A stretch of DNA of 64,000 bases from assembly GCA_013298625.1 (NCBI GenBank), contig JAAFIF010000012.1, positions 1 through 64,000 on the forward strand, given 5' to 3'. The DNA is from Myxococcales bacterium. GTDB taxonomy: Bacteria; Myxococcota_A; Polyangia; Polyangiales; Ga0077539. The number at the start of each line of letters is the position of its first letter. Position 1 is the stretch's first letter. Shown here piece by piece: positions 8,603-18,126 of this stretch. The position numbers and the translations under genes were made by a program. The notes under the pieces were generated by a model, which saw only the letters and a list, made by a program, of their open reading frames with translations, did no database searches and was not told where the DNA came from.

Positions 8603-11338
8603 GTGCACGACGACGAGCGAGACGAAGCCGCGACGGACCAACCCGCATCGGGCGCGAGGGCGCTCGGCGCGGGGCCATGGATCGTGCACGCGATCGCTGT
8701 GTTCTCGGGCGTCGCCGCGCTGATCTACGAGGTCGTGTGGACGCGCAGGCTGACGTTTGTGTTCGGCGCGAGCATTCGCGCGGTGAGCGCGGTGCTGGCG
8801 GCGTACATGGCGGGGCTCGCGCTGGGCGCGCTGATCGCTAGCCACAAGGGGCGCGCGGGCTCGACGCGCAGGCCGCTGCTCGCGTACGCGGCGCTCGAAG
8901 CGGGCGTGGCCGTCGCGGGATGGAGCGTCCCGACGTTGATCGCCTGGCTGCGCGGGGTGGACTCGATGCTCTACGACGACGGCGCTGCGACGGGGCGGTT
9001 GACCGCGGTGCGCTTCGCGTTGGCGCTGGTGGTGGTGGGCGCGCCTGCGGCGCTGATGGGGGCGACGTTTCCGCTGCTCGTGCGGAGGGTGCCGCCGCGC
9101 AACGTCGCCACGCTCTACGCCGCCAACACCCTCGGCGCAGTGATCGGAACGTTCTTCGCCGGCTTCTACGCGATCGGCGAGCTCGGCGTCGCGGGCACCG
9201 AGCGCGTCGCGGTCGCGCTCAACCTCGCGGTCGCGCTCGCCGCCGCGCTCACGCACAGGTTCGTCCCCGCACGCGAAGGCGAAGCCTCGGCCGCGCACGA
9301 AGCGCTCGCAGAGCAGCCCTCGATCGCCCCGACCATCGTGCTCGCGAGCACTACGCTCGTGGGCGTCGCGTGCATCGCGAGCGAAGTGCTCTGGTCGCGG
9401 GCGTTGGCGTTTCGCTTCTCGTGGCTCAACAACACGACGTACACGTTTCCCGCGATGCTCGGGGTGGTGCTCGCAGGCGTCGCGTTTGGCAGCCTCGCGA
9501 TCGCGCCGGTGCTCGCGCGCACGCGACGGCCGGGGCTCGTGTACGGAGCGCTCGTCTCGCTCGCCGGTGTGCTGGTCGCAGTCTCAGCGCTGGTCGCCAC
9601 GACGCGCGGCGGAGCGCCGTTCGGCCGGCCGCTGGACATCGCGAACAACCTGGTCGTGCGGCGCGCGCTCGCCAACGTGATCGCGGAGGCGGCGGCGGTG
9701 GTGGCGGCGCCAGCGGTGCTGTTCGGTGCGGCTTTTCCTGCGGCGATTCGCGCGGCGACGTCCCGTGCGCCCAGCGCTCGACCGCTCGTCGCGAGGCTCT
9801 ACGCGGCGAGCACCGCGGGCGCCATCGCGGGCTCGCTGCTCGCGGCGTTTGTGATCGTCCCGCGCATCGGCATCGCGCGAGGAATCCTCGCGGTCGGCGC
9901 GGCGCTCGCGGTCACGGGTCTCGCGGTGCTCTCTCGCGCGCCGGACGCGCTGCGGCGGCACCGCGCGATGATGGTCGTCTCGGTGCTGTGCGCGCTCGCC
10001 GCCGTCCGTTGGCGGCTGCCCGCGCGACCGCAGCTCACCGCGGACAACGCGCCGGTAGTCTTCTACGAAGAGGGCCCGACGGCCACGGTGACCGTCGCGC
10101 GCGCGCACGACGGGTACCTTCGGATCGACGTGGACGGCGTTCCGGTCGCAGGGACGTCCCCGACCATGCTCACCGACCAGAAGTCCCTCGCCCACGTGCC
10201 CATGCTGCTCGTCGATCGCCCCCGCCGCGCGCTCACCGTGGGCTTCGGCAGCGGCGGAACCTCGCACTCCTACCTCCTCCACGACCGCCTCGACGCCGTG
10301 CACGCCGTCGAAATCGCCCCCGAAATGCTGCACGGCGCGCCGTATCTCACCGCGTCCAACCACGGGCTGCTCGCGCGCCGCGACCCGCGCTACCGCGTCG
10401 TGCTCGACGACGCGCGCTCGTACCTCGCGCACACACAATCAACGTACGACATCATCGCCACGGACTGCACGGACCTGCGCTATCGCTCCAACGCCAACCT
10501 CTACGACCTCGAGTACTTTCGCTACACGCGCGCGCGGCTCTCGCCCGGCGGCGTCGTCGCCGTGTGGCTGCCGGTCGGCGGGCTGTCTCGAGCGATGTTC
10601 AAGGTCGCGCTGCGCACGTTCGGCGAGGTCTTCAGCGACTTCATCGTGACGTGGCCCAACGGGTATCCGTCGCACTACGTCGTGCTCGTGGGGTGGCGCG
10701 ACCGGCGCGCCCTGCGCTGGGACCGGCTCTCGTCGCGCATGGCCGCGCCGCGCATCGCCGACGATCTGCGAGAGATTTCGCTGGCCGATCCCGCGAAGAT
10801 GCTCTCGACCGTCCTGGCCGACGGACGCTCGCTGCGCGCCGCGCTCGCCGACGCGCCGATCAACACCGAAGACCGCCCCGTGCTGGAGTTTCAAGCGCCG
10901 CTGCAGGGCTACTCGCCGCGCGCGTCCGTGGACAACCTGGAGTTTCTGCTCGATCACCGCGCGTCCGCGCGAGCGATGCTCGAGGACGAGCTCCCGCCGC
11001 GCGAGCGCGAGCGGCTCGATCGCATGGACGCGGCCATGGCCACGATGATCGCCGCGCACGGCGCGAGCTTCAGCGGCGAGACCCTGCGGGCGGCGCGCTT
11101 GTACCTCGAGGCCCTCGCGATCGCGCGCGACGACGTTTCGGTCCGCGATCGGGCGCTCGAAATGCTCTCGGACCTGCGCGGACGCGCGGACGAACCCGAG
11201 GTCGCGCTCGCCCTGTGTCGCGCCGAGCAGCTCACCGGTGATCGAGCCCGCGCGCGCGCGTGCTACGCGAGCCTGCCGCGGAGCCAGGACGAGTCGATCG
11301 TGGGCACCGCCGCCCGCTGGAGCGCTGAGCTTCAGTAG
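8603..11338 (+). CDS. Membrane-bound spermidine-synthase-like protein
   Basis: A 911-residue protein with three parts. Residues 25-480 are polytopic, with a dozen or so hydrophobic helices resembling MFS-like halves (for example AVFSGVAALIYEVVWTRRL and GVACIASEVLWSRAL). Residues 490-740 form a spermine/spermidine-synthase-type Rossmann domain with the nucleotide loop TVGFGSGGTS and a possible catalytic Asp in ATDCTDLRYR. The tail, about 760-911, is helical and TPR-like. Proteins with this membrane-plus-synthase layout are widespread, but their product is unproven; they may make a polyamine-like compound or use a decarboxylated-SAM-like donor. The start is GTG. The 3' end overlaps the opposing gene by 7 bases. 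Confidence 0.87.
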   Translation: MHDDERDEAATDQPASGARALGAGPWIVHAIAVFSGVAALIYEVVWTRRLTFVFGASIRAVSAVLAAYMAGLALGALIASHKGRAGSTRRPLLAYAALEAGVAVAGWSVPTLIAWLRGVDSMLYDDGAATGRLTAVRFALALVVVGAPAALMGATFPLLVRRVPPRNVATLYAANTLGAVIGTFFAGFYAIGELGVAGTERVAVALNLAVALAAALTHRFVPAREGEASAAHEALAEQPSIAPTIVLASTTLVGVACIASEVLWSRALAFRFSWLNNTTYTFPAMLGVVLAGVAFGSLAIAPVLARTRRPGLVYGALVSLAGVLVAVSALVATTRGGAPFGRPLDIANNLVVRRALANVIAEAAAVVAAPAVLFGAAFPAAIRAATSRAPSARPLVARLYAASTAGAIAGSLLAAFVIVPRIGIARGILAVGAALAVTGLAVLSRAPDALRRHRAMMVVSVLCALAAVRWRLPARPQLTADNAPVVFYEEGPTATVTVARAHDGYLRIDVDGVPVAGTSPTMLTDQKSLAHVPMLLVDRPRRALTVGFGSGGTSHSYLLHDRLDAVHAVEIAPEMLHGAPYLTASNHGLLARRDPRYRVVLDDARSYLAHTQSTYDIIATDCTDLRYRSNANLYDLEYFRYTRARLSPGGVVAVWLPVGGLSRAMFKVALRTFGEVFSDFIVTWPNGYPSHYVVLVGWRDRRALRWDRLSSRMAAPRIADDLREISLADPAKMLSTVLADGRSLRAALADAPINTEDRPVLEFQAPLQGYSPRASVDNLEFLLDHRASARAMLEDELPPRERERLDRMDAAMATMIAAHGASFSGETLRAARLYLEALAIARDDVSVRDRALEMLSDLRGRADEPEVALALCRAEQLTGDRARARACYASLPRSQDESIVGTAARWSAELQ

Positions 11339-14220
11339 TACTCGGGCTCGTCGCTCACGGGGACGCGCGGCTCGCATTGGACGCGCGCGCGATCGACGGT
11401 CGCATCTTCTCGGACCCGAAGCGCCTCGCCGTGCGCGCCGGTGCTGCTGCGGTCCGCGATCACCGTCCACGAGAGGGCCTCGCGTGGGCGCTCGACGGTG
11501 GTCCACTCGAACCAGCGCTGCCACTCGTACGCGCGCTCGATGCACCACACCGTGTCGACGCGACGCAGGACCGCGGTCCATCGCGGGAGCCCTTCGAACA
11601 CCGGAGCGACGGAGATGTCATCGCTCGAAGCGACCCACAAATCAGCGTCGGGCTGCGCGCGGCTCTGGCAGAGCCCGCCGTCGACCAGGGCGTGAAACGG
11701 TCTGGCATCGGGCGCTTCGTAGCCATGAAACTGGCCGCCGCTCACCACGCCCCAGCGACCGCCGACGCGCGCGAGCGAGTGGCGCTCTTCGAGCTGCCAG
11801 TCGCGCACGAGGTCGCCCCAGCGACCGATCGTCCTGTCCGGGCGCCAGAGCTGCCATTGCTTCCAGCTGATCAGCGGTCGACGCTGCGCGGAGCCGAGCT
11901 CGACGACCCAGCCGCCGCGGTCGGGAGCGGCGCGGACGACCCAGGCCCCGTGCGCTCCTGGCGGGGGATTTTGCAGGTCCATCGCGATCGCGCGGCCGTC
12001 GCGGGTGAGCCATCGGACGTCGCACGCTCGGGGCTCGTGCGCGCGCGCAGCGCCGTCGACGAGCAGGCACCGCTCGAGCAAAATGCCCGCGCGCGAGGCG
12101 CCGCGCAGCACGTAGCCGACAGCATCTGCGTGCTCGAAGTCCGCCGCCGGTTCGCGCCACGGCGGCGGCCCTTCGAAGCGACCGGGGCCCGTGTCTTCGC
12201 CGCTCCAGAGCACGGTGACGCGCGGGTTCGGGGCGCGACCGACGCGCACGGTGACGCGCGTGCGTTGATGGGCGAGCGCGATGTTGCGCGAGGACTCCGT
12301 ACGGCTGGGCGCAGAAGTGCTGGTGACGCGGCCGCTGCGCGCGCAGCGCTGCGGCTCGTACGGGGCGCTGTCGGCGCGAACAGGGTCGCCTTCGTCGCTC
12401 TCGGTCGCGACGCCGACGCCGAACTGGTCCCAATCGCGGTCGCCTTCCGGCGCGAGCGGCCGTTGTTCGATGCGTCGGTGGGGGCTGAGGACGATCGCCG
12501 TCCCGTCGACGCGCGGGGCGGGCAGCCGTCGCAGCTGCGCCTCGACGTCCTCGGGCTCGACGCCGGTCGAGCGGGCGATGTCGGTCCAGCGCGCGCCCGC
12601 GTCGCGGGTGATCCGTGTGCGAAATCGCTCGGTGATCACGCCGAACCGGTCGTCGACGAACGCGACGCCCGTCGGGTTGACGCAGTCGCGGACGAGCGTG
12701 CGCGCCGACGGCGTCGGCCCCGTGCCGAGCACGAGCTCGCAGGTGTCGCGTTGCTCGACGCGGCGAAGGATCGCGTAGCCACGGTCGCCTCGGATCGAGA
12801 ATGTCCACACGTCCGGCCCGCGCGTCGAGGGCTCGCGCTCGCTGCGAAGAGCGATGTGCTCGAGGCGCGGCGAGGCAGCGTCGAGCCGAGCAAACTGCGC
12901 CGAGCGGTGATCGACCATGAGCAGCACGGGCCAGTCGACGACGACCCTCGCGTCGCGGTCGATCATCGGCAGCGGTCGCAGGCGCGGGTCGTCTCGCGTC
13001 CAGATGGCGCGCTCGGGGTCGGACGTTCCGCTCGCGACCGCGCCGAAGAGGATCGCGTAGCCGTTGGTCGAAGGATGCACCGTCGAGAAGTCACGGAGCG
13101 CAGGGACGAGCGTGTGTTGCGCGAGCGTCTCGCTGTCGAGCTCGATCACCCGAGCGTCGCCGATTTCGCGTGGCGATTTGCAGTGCGCGAGCAGCTTGGC
13201 GCCGAAGCGAAAGAGCGCGCAGAACCGGGCGTTGTCGACGGGCAACTCGCTGCGCCTGCCGTCGCGACCGAGGCGATGCACGGCGCCGTCGGCCCACCAG
13301 AACAGGGCGTCGCGGTGCTCGATGGTCGCGAAGTTGGCGATGCCGTTCGACAGCCAGAAGTACGTAGCGCCCGCGGGCCAGAGATGCGCGCGCCAGTGAG
13401 CGTCCCAGCGCTCGACCGCGCGCTGCGCGACGGCGGGCGGGACGGAGGGCGGCTCTTGTGCGACGGCTGCGCTCGGCGCGAGTCGGTCGCCGTCGATCTC
13501 GTAGAGACCGCGGCCTGCGCGCACGAGCAGCGCGCCATCGGACCGCGGCTCGAAGTCGATCGCGACGTCGCGCTCGAGGGCGAGCGGCGTCCATCGGTCG
13601 CCGCCGTCGCGGGTGTGGAGCACGACGCCTGGCGCGCGGATCGCGTAGCCCACGGTCGAGTCGACGAAGTGCACAGCGATCACGCCATCGCCCGCGGCCG
13701 AGAGCGATCGGACGCCGCTGGCGTCGACGCGAAGCCACTCGCCGTCGTCGAGGCGCACGGCGGCGACCGCGCCTGTCGCGTGACGAATGATCGGAGAGCG
13801 CATGGTCTCGACGGCGACGAAGGGCCCCAGAAAGGTGTCGGACACGAGCACTTGTTGCTCGCTCGTGACGAAGGCCCATCGGTCGGCGCCGAGCGAGACG
13901 TGCCAGCGGATGCGCGTCGCGGGCGCTTCGGTCGCGATGCGAACCGCGCCGTCGTCGGTGACTTCGACGCGGAGATTTCCTGCAATGAGCGAAGCGCGAC
14001 CCGCGACGGGACGAGCGACCACGGTGCTCGATCCGTAGAACAGCGGCGCGTCGACGACGGGGGTCGCGACGACCGCCGCAGCGTCGACGGACGGCGAGCG
14101 AGGCGCGTGTGCGACGGCGAGCGCAGAGACCGTCGCGCGTTGCCGGTGACAGCTCGACGCGGCCAAAAGCAGCAAAAGAGCGGCCGCGAGACGGGTCGTT
14201 CGAGCAGCGAGTGGTCTCAT
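11332..14220 (-). CDS. Large lipoprotein with BNR/propeller repeats
   Basis: A 962-residue lipoprotein. The signal peptide ends LLAASSC with cysteine 24. The mature part looks like one or two beta-propellers: sialidase-type BNR motifs such as LHTRDGGDRWTPL and RITRDAGARWTDIA recur with Trp-rich blades. Such folds usually bind ligands or monitor surfaces; no hydrolase triad was identified. It converges on the gene ending at 11338. On its own strand it lies 67 bases downstream of another lipoprotein gene. Function unknown. Confidence 0.85.
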   Translation of the reverse strand: MRPLAARTTRLAAALLLLLAASSCHRQRATVSALAVAHAPRSPSVDAAAVVATPVVDAPLFYGSSTVVARPVAGRASLIAGNLRVEVTDDGAVRIATEAPATRIRWHVSLGADRWAFVTSEQQVLVSDTFLGPFVAVETMRSPIIRHATGAVAAVRLDDGEWLRVDASGVRSLSAAGDGVIAVHFVDSTVGYAIRAPGVVLHTRDGGDRWTPLALERDVAIDFEPRSDGALLVRAGRGLYEIDGDRLAPSAAVAQEPPSVPPAVAQRAVERWDAHWRAHLWPAGATYFWLSNGIANFATIEHRDALFWWADGAVHRLGRDGRRSELPVDNARFCALFRFGAKLLAHCKSPREIGDARVIELDSETLAQHTLVPALRDFSTVHPSTNGYAILFGAVASGTSDPERAIWTRDDPRLRPLPMIDRDARVVVDWPVLLMVDHRSAQFARLDAASPRLEHIALRSEREPSTRGPDVWTFSIRGDRGYAILRRVEQRDTCELVLGTGPTPSARTLVRDCVNPTGVAFVDDRFGVITERFRTRITRDAGARWTDIARSTGVEPEDVEAQLRRLPAPRVDGTAIVLSPHRRIEQRPLAPEGDRDWDQFGVGVATESDEGDPVRADSAPYEPQRCARSGRVTSTSAPSRTESSRNIALAHQRTRVTVRVGRAPNPRVTVLWSGEDTGPGRFEGPPPWREPAADFEHADAVGYVLRGASRAGILLERCLLVDGAARAHEPRACDVRWLTRDGRAIAMDLQNPPPGAHGAWVVRAAPDRGGWVVELGSAQRRPLISWKQWQLWRPDRTIGRWGDLVRDWQLEERHSLARVGGRWGVVSGGQFHGYEAPDARPFHALVDGGLCQSRAQPDADLWVASSDDISVAPVFEGLPRWTAVLRRVDTVWCIERAYEWQRWFEWTTVERPREALSWTVIADRSSTGAHGEALRVREDATVDRARVQCEPRVPVSDEPEYY

Positions 14221-14287
14221 CGGGCGCGCGAAGAACGTAGCCGATCGCGCGGCGCGCTGGGGCGCGGTGAGATGCGCGTGAGGTCTC

Positions 14288-16321
14288 TCAGGGCTGGACG
14301 GGCGCCATCGAGAAGTCCCCGCCGAGGTAGATCCCGATCTTGCGGTTGTTCTCGGTGCCGAGCAGGCCGCAGTTGCCCTGCGACGCGTACACGTCGTTGG
14401 TGCCGTCGGTGTACACGCAGTAGTTGTACACCGCGCTGTGCAAACGCAGGGGAAACTGCATGTCGAACCCGCCCTGATCGTAGCGCTCGAGCGACCACTG
14501 CTGCGCGCTGCTGGTCATGTTGCAGGCGGCCATGCCGATCGCGCCGGCCCAGTTCGATGCGTTGAGGCACTGCATCGAGTTGAGGTTGCGAAACACACGA
14601 CGGCCCGAGCCCACGTCGAGCACCTCCCACTGTTGATTGCGCTGCATGCGGTCGCACGTGGTGCTCGAGCGAACGTCGCCGCCGTTGTCGTAGAGGCAGC
14701 GGCCGGTCTTCACTTTGAGCAGCGCGAAGCGGGCCATCCCCGTCGGGGTCGAGTCGCAGGCGTCGCCCTGGCCGTCCATGTCCGTGTCTTGCTGCATGGG
14801 GTTGGCGTTCATCGGGCAGTTGTCGCGCGCGTCGATGATCCCGTCGTTGTCGGTGTCCGGGTCCATCACCATGTCGCACGCGTCGCCGACGCCGTCGCGA
14901 TCGGTGTCTTGCTGCGTGGGGTTGGCGGCCATCGGGCAGTTGTCGCCGACGTCGGGTACGCCGTCGCGATCGGTGTCCATCGAGTTGGTGCTCGCGTCGC
15001 AGGCGTCGCCCTCGCGGTCGAAGTCTGCGTTGGCCTGCGTGGGGTTCGCGACCATGGGGCAGTTGTCGTAGTCGTCGAAGACGCCGTCGCCGTCGGTGTC
15101 GACCAGCGGAGCGGCGGGCATCGGGCAGCCGCCCGGCTCGCAGGTCCAGTCGGGAAACAGGTAGTTCACCAGGAGATTTCCTGGCGCGCACATCTCTTGC
15201 TCGATCGGGTCCGTCGAGCACGCGAGCGAGAAGTAGCCGCCCGGCGCGCGGTTGGCGTTGCGGATCTGGATGTGCGAGACGGCCGTGCCCGCAAAGGAGC
15301 CGGTCACCGTCACCATTCCGCTCTCGGACCCGTTGCCGCTGAAGTCCGTGTCCTGCGTGAAGCTCCCGTTGGCCGAGAAGCGAACGTCCATCATCCGCGT
15401 CGCCATCGGGTCGGTCCCGCGCGGGTCGCGCATGTAGTCGTGCACGGGCACGGTCACGCTGTTGTCGCAGTTGCGGTAGGTGAACGTGCTGATCGCGCGC
15501 AGGCCGCTCAGCGAGACGTTCCAGTCGATGGTGCCGCCGTGCTCACAGTCGCCGTGCCACGAGCCCGTGCCGCCCGGATTGCGACAGCCGTTGAGGCTGC
15601 ACTGCAGCTCGTCCTTCCACGCGACGAACGCGCGGGCCATCGTCCCGTTGGTCCAAGGCAGCGGCTGCTCGCCGCGCGGCGAGGCGTCGCACACGTTGCC
15701 GATGCCGTCCCGGTCGTCGTCCGCTTGATTGACGTTCCACACGCGGGGACAGTTGTCCGCGGCGTCGGGGCGGCCGTCGCTGTCGGCGTCGGGCGCGCCC
15801 ATCGCCTCGCACACGTCGCCGATCATGTTGCTGTTCGCGTCAGCCTGATCCGCGTTGGCCGTCATCGGACAGTTGTCCATGTTGTTCGCAACGCCGTCAC
15901 CGTCGGTGTCCGGCTCGGGCTGCGTGCAATCGAGCGTGAAGTTTCCTGCCACCGTCTGGACGGCGACGCCGTCGCTCGCAGGCCAATCGAAGGCCAGCTT
16001 CACGCCGCGGATCGCCGTCGCCGAGGTGTCTCCGCCGCACTCGATCGTGATGCGGTTGTTCGCTGGCAAGCGCGCGGTCGTGCCGCCCGCGCACGTCCCG
16101 TTGGCGAACTCTGGCGTCGAGCCGTCGGTCGTGAAGCACACCGTGCGCTGCGTGATCGACGTGATGCGAACCTCGCCCGTCGCCGCGCGAAAATTGTGGC
16201 CAGGATCCGGGTCGAAGATGTCCCCCGGCGCGGGCAGCGACGGCGGGCCACCACAGCTCGCGACGGTCGCCGCAGCCAGCGCGGCGGCCACGAAGGACAA
16301 GCGATTGCGCGTGACGTGCAT
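14288..16321 (-). CDS. Lipoprotein with TSP3 repeats and ricin-like tail
   Basis: A 677-residue lipoprotein (lipobox VASC, cysteine 23). It contains five thrombospondin type 3-like calcium-binding repeats of the form DTDGDGVxxxxDNCP...GDxCD, two before and three after a central domain of about 200 residues. The C-terminal 140 residues carry QxW-type motifs (NQQWEV, AQQWSL) and a Cys-containing stretch, suggesting a ricin-B-like carbohydrate-binding module. This points to a Ca-stabilised surface adhesin or lectin. The start at 16321 is chosen for the signal peptide, although the frame stays open upstream under the divergent oxygenase gene. Confidence 0.85.
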   Translation of the reverse strand: MHVTRNRLSFVAAALAAATVASCGGPPSLPAPGDIFDPDPGHNFRAATGEVRITSITQRTVCFTTDGSTPEFANGTCAGGTTARLPANNRITIECGGDTSATAIRGVKLAFDWPASDGVAVQTVAGNFTLDCTQPEPDTDGDGVANNMDNCPMTANADQADANSNMIGDVCEAMGAPDADSDGRPDAADNCPRVWNVNQADDDRDGIGNVCDASPRGEQPLPWTNGTMARAFVAWKDELQCSLNGCRNPGGTGSWHGDCEHGGTIDWNVSLSGLRAISTFTYRNCDNSVTVPVHDYMRDPRGTDPMATRMMDVRFSANGSFTQDTDFSGNGSESGMVTVTGSFAGTAVSHIQIRNANRAPGGYFSLACSTDPIEQEMCAPGNLLVNYLFPDWTCEPGGCPMPAAPLVDTDGDGVFDDYDNCPMVANPTQANADFDREGDACDASTNSMDTDRDGVPDVGDNCPMAANPTQQDTDRDGVGDACDMVMDPDTDNDGIIDARDNCPMNANPMQQDTDMDGQGDACDSTPTGMARFALLKVKTGRCLYDNGGDVRSSTTCDRMQRNQQWEVLDVGSGRRVFRNLNSMQCLNASNWAGAIGMAACNMTSSAQQWSLERYDQGGFDMQFPLRLHSAVYNYCVYTDGTNDVYASQGNCGLLGTENNRKIGIYLGGDFSMAPVQP

Positions 16322-16369
16322 CGAAAAACAGTACTTCCCCGCGGACGCGAATGTCACCATCGTCGCGCG

Positions 16370-17383
16370 ATGCACGAGCTGCCTTCGTACGACGGCGTGA
16401 CCCGCTTCTGGCACCCGGTCCTCGCGTCGAGCGCGCTCGGTGAAAGCCCCGTGCGCGTCACGGTGGGACCGCGCGACTACGCGCTGTTTCGCAGCGAAAA
16501 CGGCGCTCCTGCGGCGCTGCTCGACCGCTGCGCGCACCGCTTCGCGCCGCTCTCGAAGGGCCAGGTCGTGCGAGGTCGGATCGAGTGCCCGTACCACGGC
16601 TGGTCGTACGCGCCTGACGGATCCACGCGCACACCGGCGCGAGGTTCGCTGACAAATTGCAACGTGTTGTCGATGCGCGTGATCGAGCGCCACGGCTACC
16701 TCTGGATCGCCGACGCGGGGACGGACGAGTCGTCGATGCCCGAGGTCCGCTTCGGCGCGCCGTTTGAATTCATGGGCGCATTTTCGACGCTCTTCGAAGC
16801 GCCGCTGCACGTGTGCCTCGACAACTTCAGCGAGGACGAGCACACGCCGTGGGTGCACACGCGGCTCGGCTGGGACGCGCGCGACGCAGGATCAGTGCGC
16901 TTCGAAGCGAGCAATTTCGCAGACCGAACCGAGGTCAGCTACCGCGCCCCGCAGCGAGACAACCTCGCGATGCGCGTGTTCGGGATCAGCAAGGGGGCGC
17001 TGTTCTGCAACGACTGGGTCACGCGGTTCGACCCGGTGCGCACGGACTACACGATCACCCACGAGCTCGCGGACGGGCGCCCGTCGTCGCTGACGCTGCG
17101 CGCGGTGATCTTCATGGTGCCCGAGGGCGCGCGACGCACACGATTTCAAGTGTTCGTCTCGGCGAGCGACCGGCACCCGCTGCGGGCGCTGGCGTTGCCG
17201 GCGATGAAGCCTTTGGTGCTCGCGCTGGTGCGGCGCGAGATCGAGGACGACGCGCGCTTCATCGGCACCGTCGCGGCGACGCCCTGGAGCTTCGACGGCA
17301 TGCGCCTCGGCCGCTTCGACAAGCCGCTGGTGCACAATCGAACGCTGCTCGAGCGGATCTACTTGGCTCGCGAGTCGGCGTAG
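16370..17383 (+). CDS. Rieske non-heme iron oxygenase, alpha-type
   Basis: A 337-residue Rieske oxygenase. The [2Fe-2S] ligands are C54, H56, C73 and H76 in CAHRF and CPYHGW. The mononuclear iron site is visible as DNFSEDEHTPWVH, with N152, H158 and H163. This is the catalytic subunit of a ring-hydroxylating or demethylating oxygenase, which needs NAD(P)H electrons through a reductase and ferredoxin. No such partner is encoded nearby, so a shared reductase is likely. The ATG at 16370 lies 48 bases from the divergent lipoprotein start, and the short N-terminus before the Rieske domain is normal. The substrate is unknown. Confidence 0.93.
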   Translation: MHELPSYDGVTRFWHPVLASSALGESPVRVTVGPRDYALFRSENGAPAALLDRCAHRFAPLSKGQVVRGRIECPYHGWSYAPDGSTRTPARGSLTNCNVLSMRVIERHGYLWIADAGTDESSMPEVRFGAPFEFMGAFSTLFEAPLHVCLDNFSEDEHTPWVHTRLGWDARDAGSVRFEASNFADRTEVSYRAPQRDNLAMRVFGISKGALFCNDWVTRFDPVRTDYTITHELADGRPSSLTLRAVIFMVPEGARRTRFQVFVSASDRHPLRALALPAMKPLVLALVRREIEDDARFIGTVAATPWSFDGMRLGRFDKPLVHNRTLLERIYLARESA

Positions 17384-17389
17384 CAGCGG

Positions 17390-17875
17390 TCAGCTCGGGC
17401 GACGCAAGCGGGCGTGCACGTCGTCGACGGCGCGCGTGAGGTCCGCGAGCGTCGCGCTGGTGTGGTGCTGATCGACGATGAACTGCACGGCCTCGCTCTG
17501 CGTCGCGAAGACGCGCATGGGCGCCTTCGAGAAGCGGCTGAGCCCTGCGATCACGCTGCGCAAAAACGAGGCGACGAAGCCAGTGCCCTCGACGACTTGC
17601 ACGCCGACGCGCATCGACGACGTGCTCGCTTGCAAGAGCTCAGCGGCGCGCTTTCGCTCGGCGTCGCCCATCGAGGGGACGCCGCTCGCCCGCAAGAACG
17701 CCAACGTCACGACGCCTTCGGGAAACCGCTTCGCGTGCTCGACCATCACGCGCGTCGCCGCCTCGAGATCGTCGTTTTTCACCGCGGTGTCCCAGCACTG
17801 GATCACCAGGTTGCGCCAGGTGCCGACCCACAGTCGCTCGCTGCGCCAACTCTCGGAGGGCGTGTCGATCGCCAT
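17390..17875 (-). CDS. Conserved small protein, SpoIIAA/STAS-like fold
   Basis: A 161-residue soluble protein without a signal peptide. Its layout is an N-terminal WRNLVIQCWDTAV strand region, a central region, then GFVASFLRSVIAGLSRFSK and PMRVFATQSEAVQFI near the C-terminus. The alternating strands and helices resemble SpoIIAA/STAS-like proteins used in regulation. A similar protein is encoded at 50794-51261, so two paralogues occur in this window. It ends 7 bases from the convergent Rieske gene. The intergenic stretch upstream of its start (17880-17935) is unusually AT-rich for this sequence and probably holds its promoter. The exact role is unknown. Confidence 0.8.
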   Translation of the reverse strand: MAIDTPSESWRSERLWVGTWRNLVIQCWDTAVKNDDLEAATRVMVEHAKRFPEGVVTLAFLRASGVPSMGDAERKRAAELLQASTSSMRVGVQVVEGTGFVASFLRSVIAGLSRFSKAPMRVFATQSEAVQFIVDQHHTSATLADLTRAVDDVHARLRRPS

Positions 17876-17967
17876 ACCAGATGCATCTTGCACAAGGATA
17901 GGTATGATCACAAGAACCGAATTGGCCCTGTGAATTCTGCGCGCATGATGCCGTGCGTCAGCGACGA

Positions 17968-18126
17968 CTACGACAGGTATTGCAAGAACTCGCTGGCGCT
18001 CAGCGCGTCGGGGTCGAGCGGCTCGCCATCCCAGGCAAAGGTCTCGAAGAAATCGCGGACGGGCACGGCGAGGGACTCTCCCGAAGAGAAGTCCGACACG
18101 TCCCAGCGTTCGGGGTCGTGCGTCAC
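17968..18126 (-). CDS. Small acidic protein coupled to PYP-V4R gene
   Basis: A 52-residue protein with 12 acidic and few basic residues. The GTG start (18126-18124) overlaps the stop of the upstream PYP-V4R gene as GTGA, the same coupling that joins the two genes before it, so translation is probably coupled. The core VRDFFETFAWDGEPL has the pattern FFxxFxWxG, and the C-terminus is ALSASEFLQYLS; both look like short docking segments. It may be a binding partner of the kinase or of the sensor, which is inferred from context only. No known family was recognised with certainty. Confidence 0.7.
   Translation of the reverse strand: MTHDPERWDVSDFSSGESLAVPVRDFFETFAWDGEPLDPDALSASEFLQYLS

Noticed and set aside
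14438..16369. Upstream in-frame extension of the Rieske gene
   Set aside because: It is antisense to the TSP3 lipoprotein and lacks domains; the ATG at 16370 gives a normal Rieske N-terminus.
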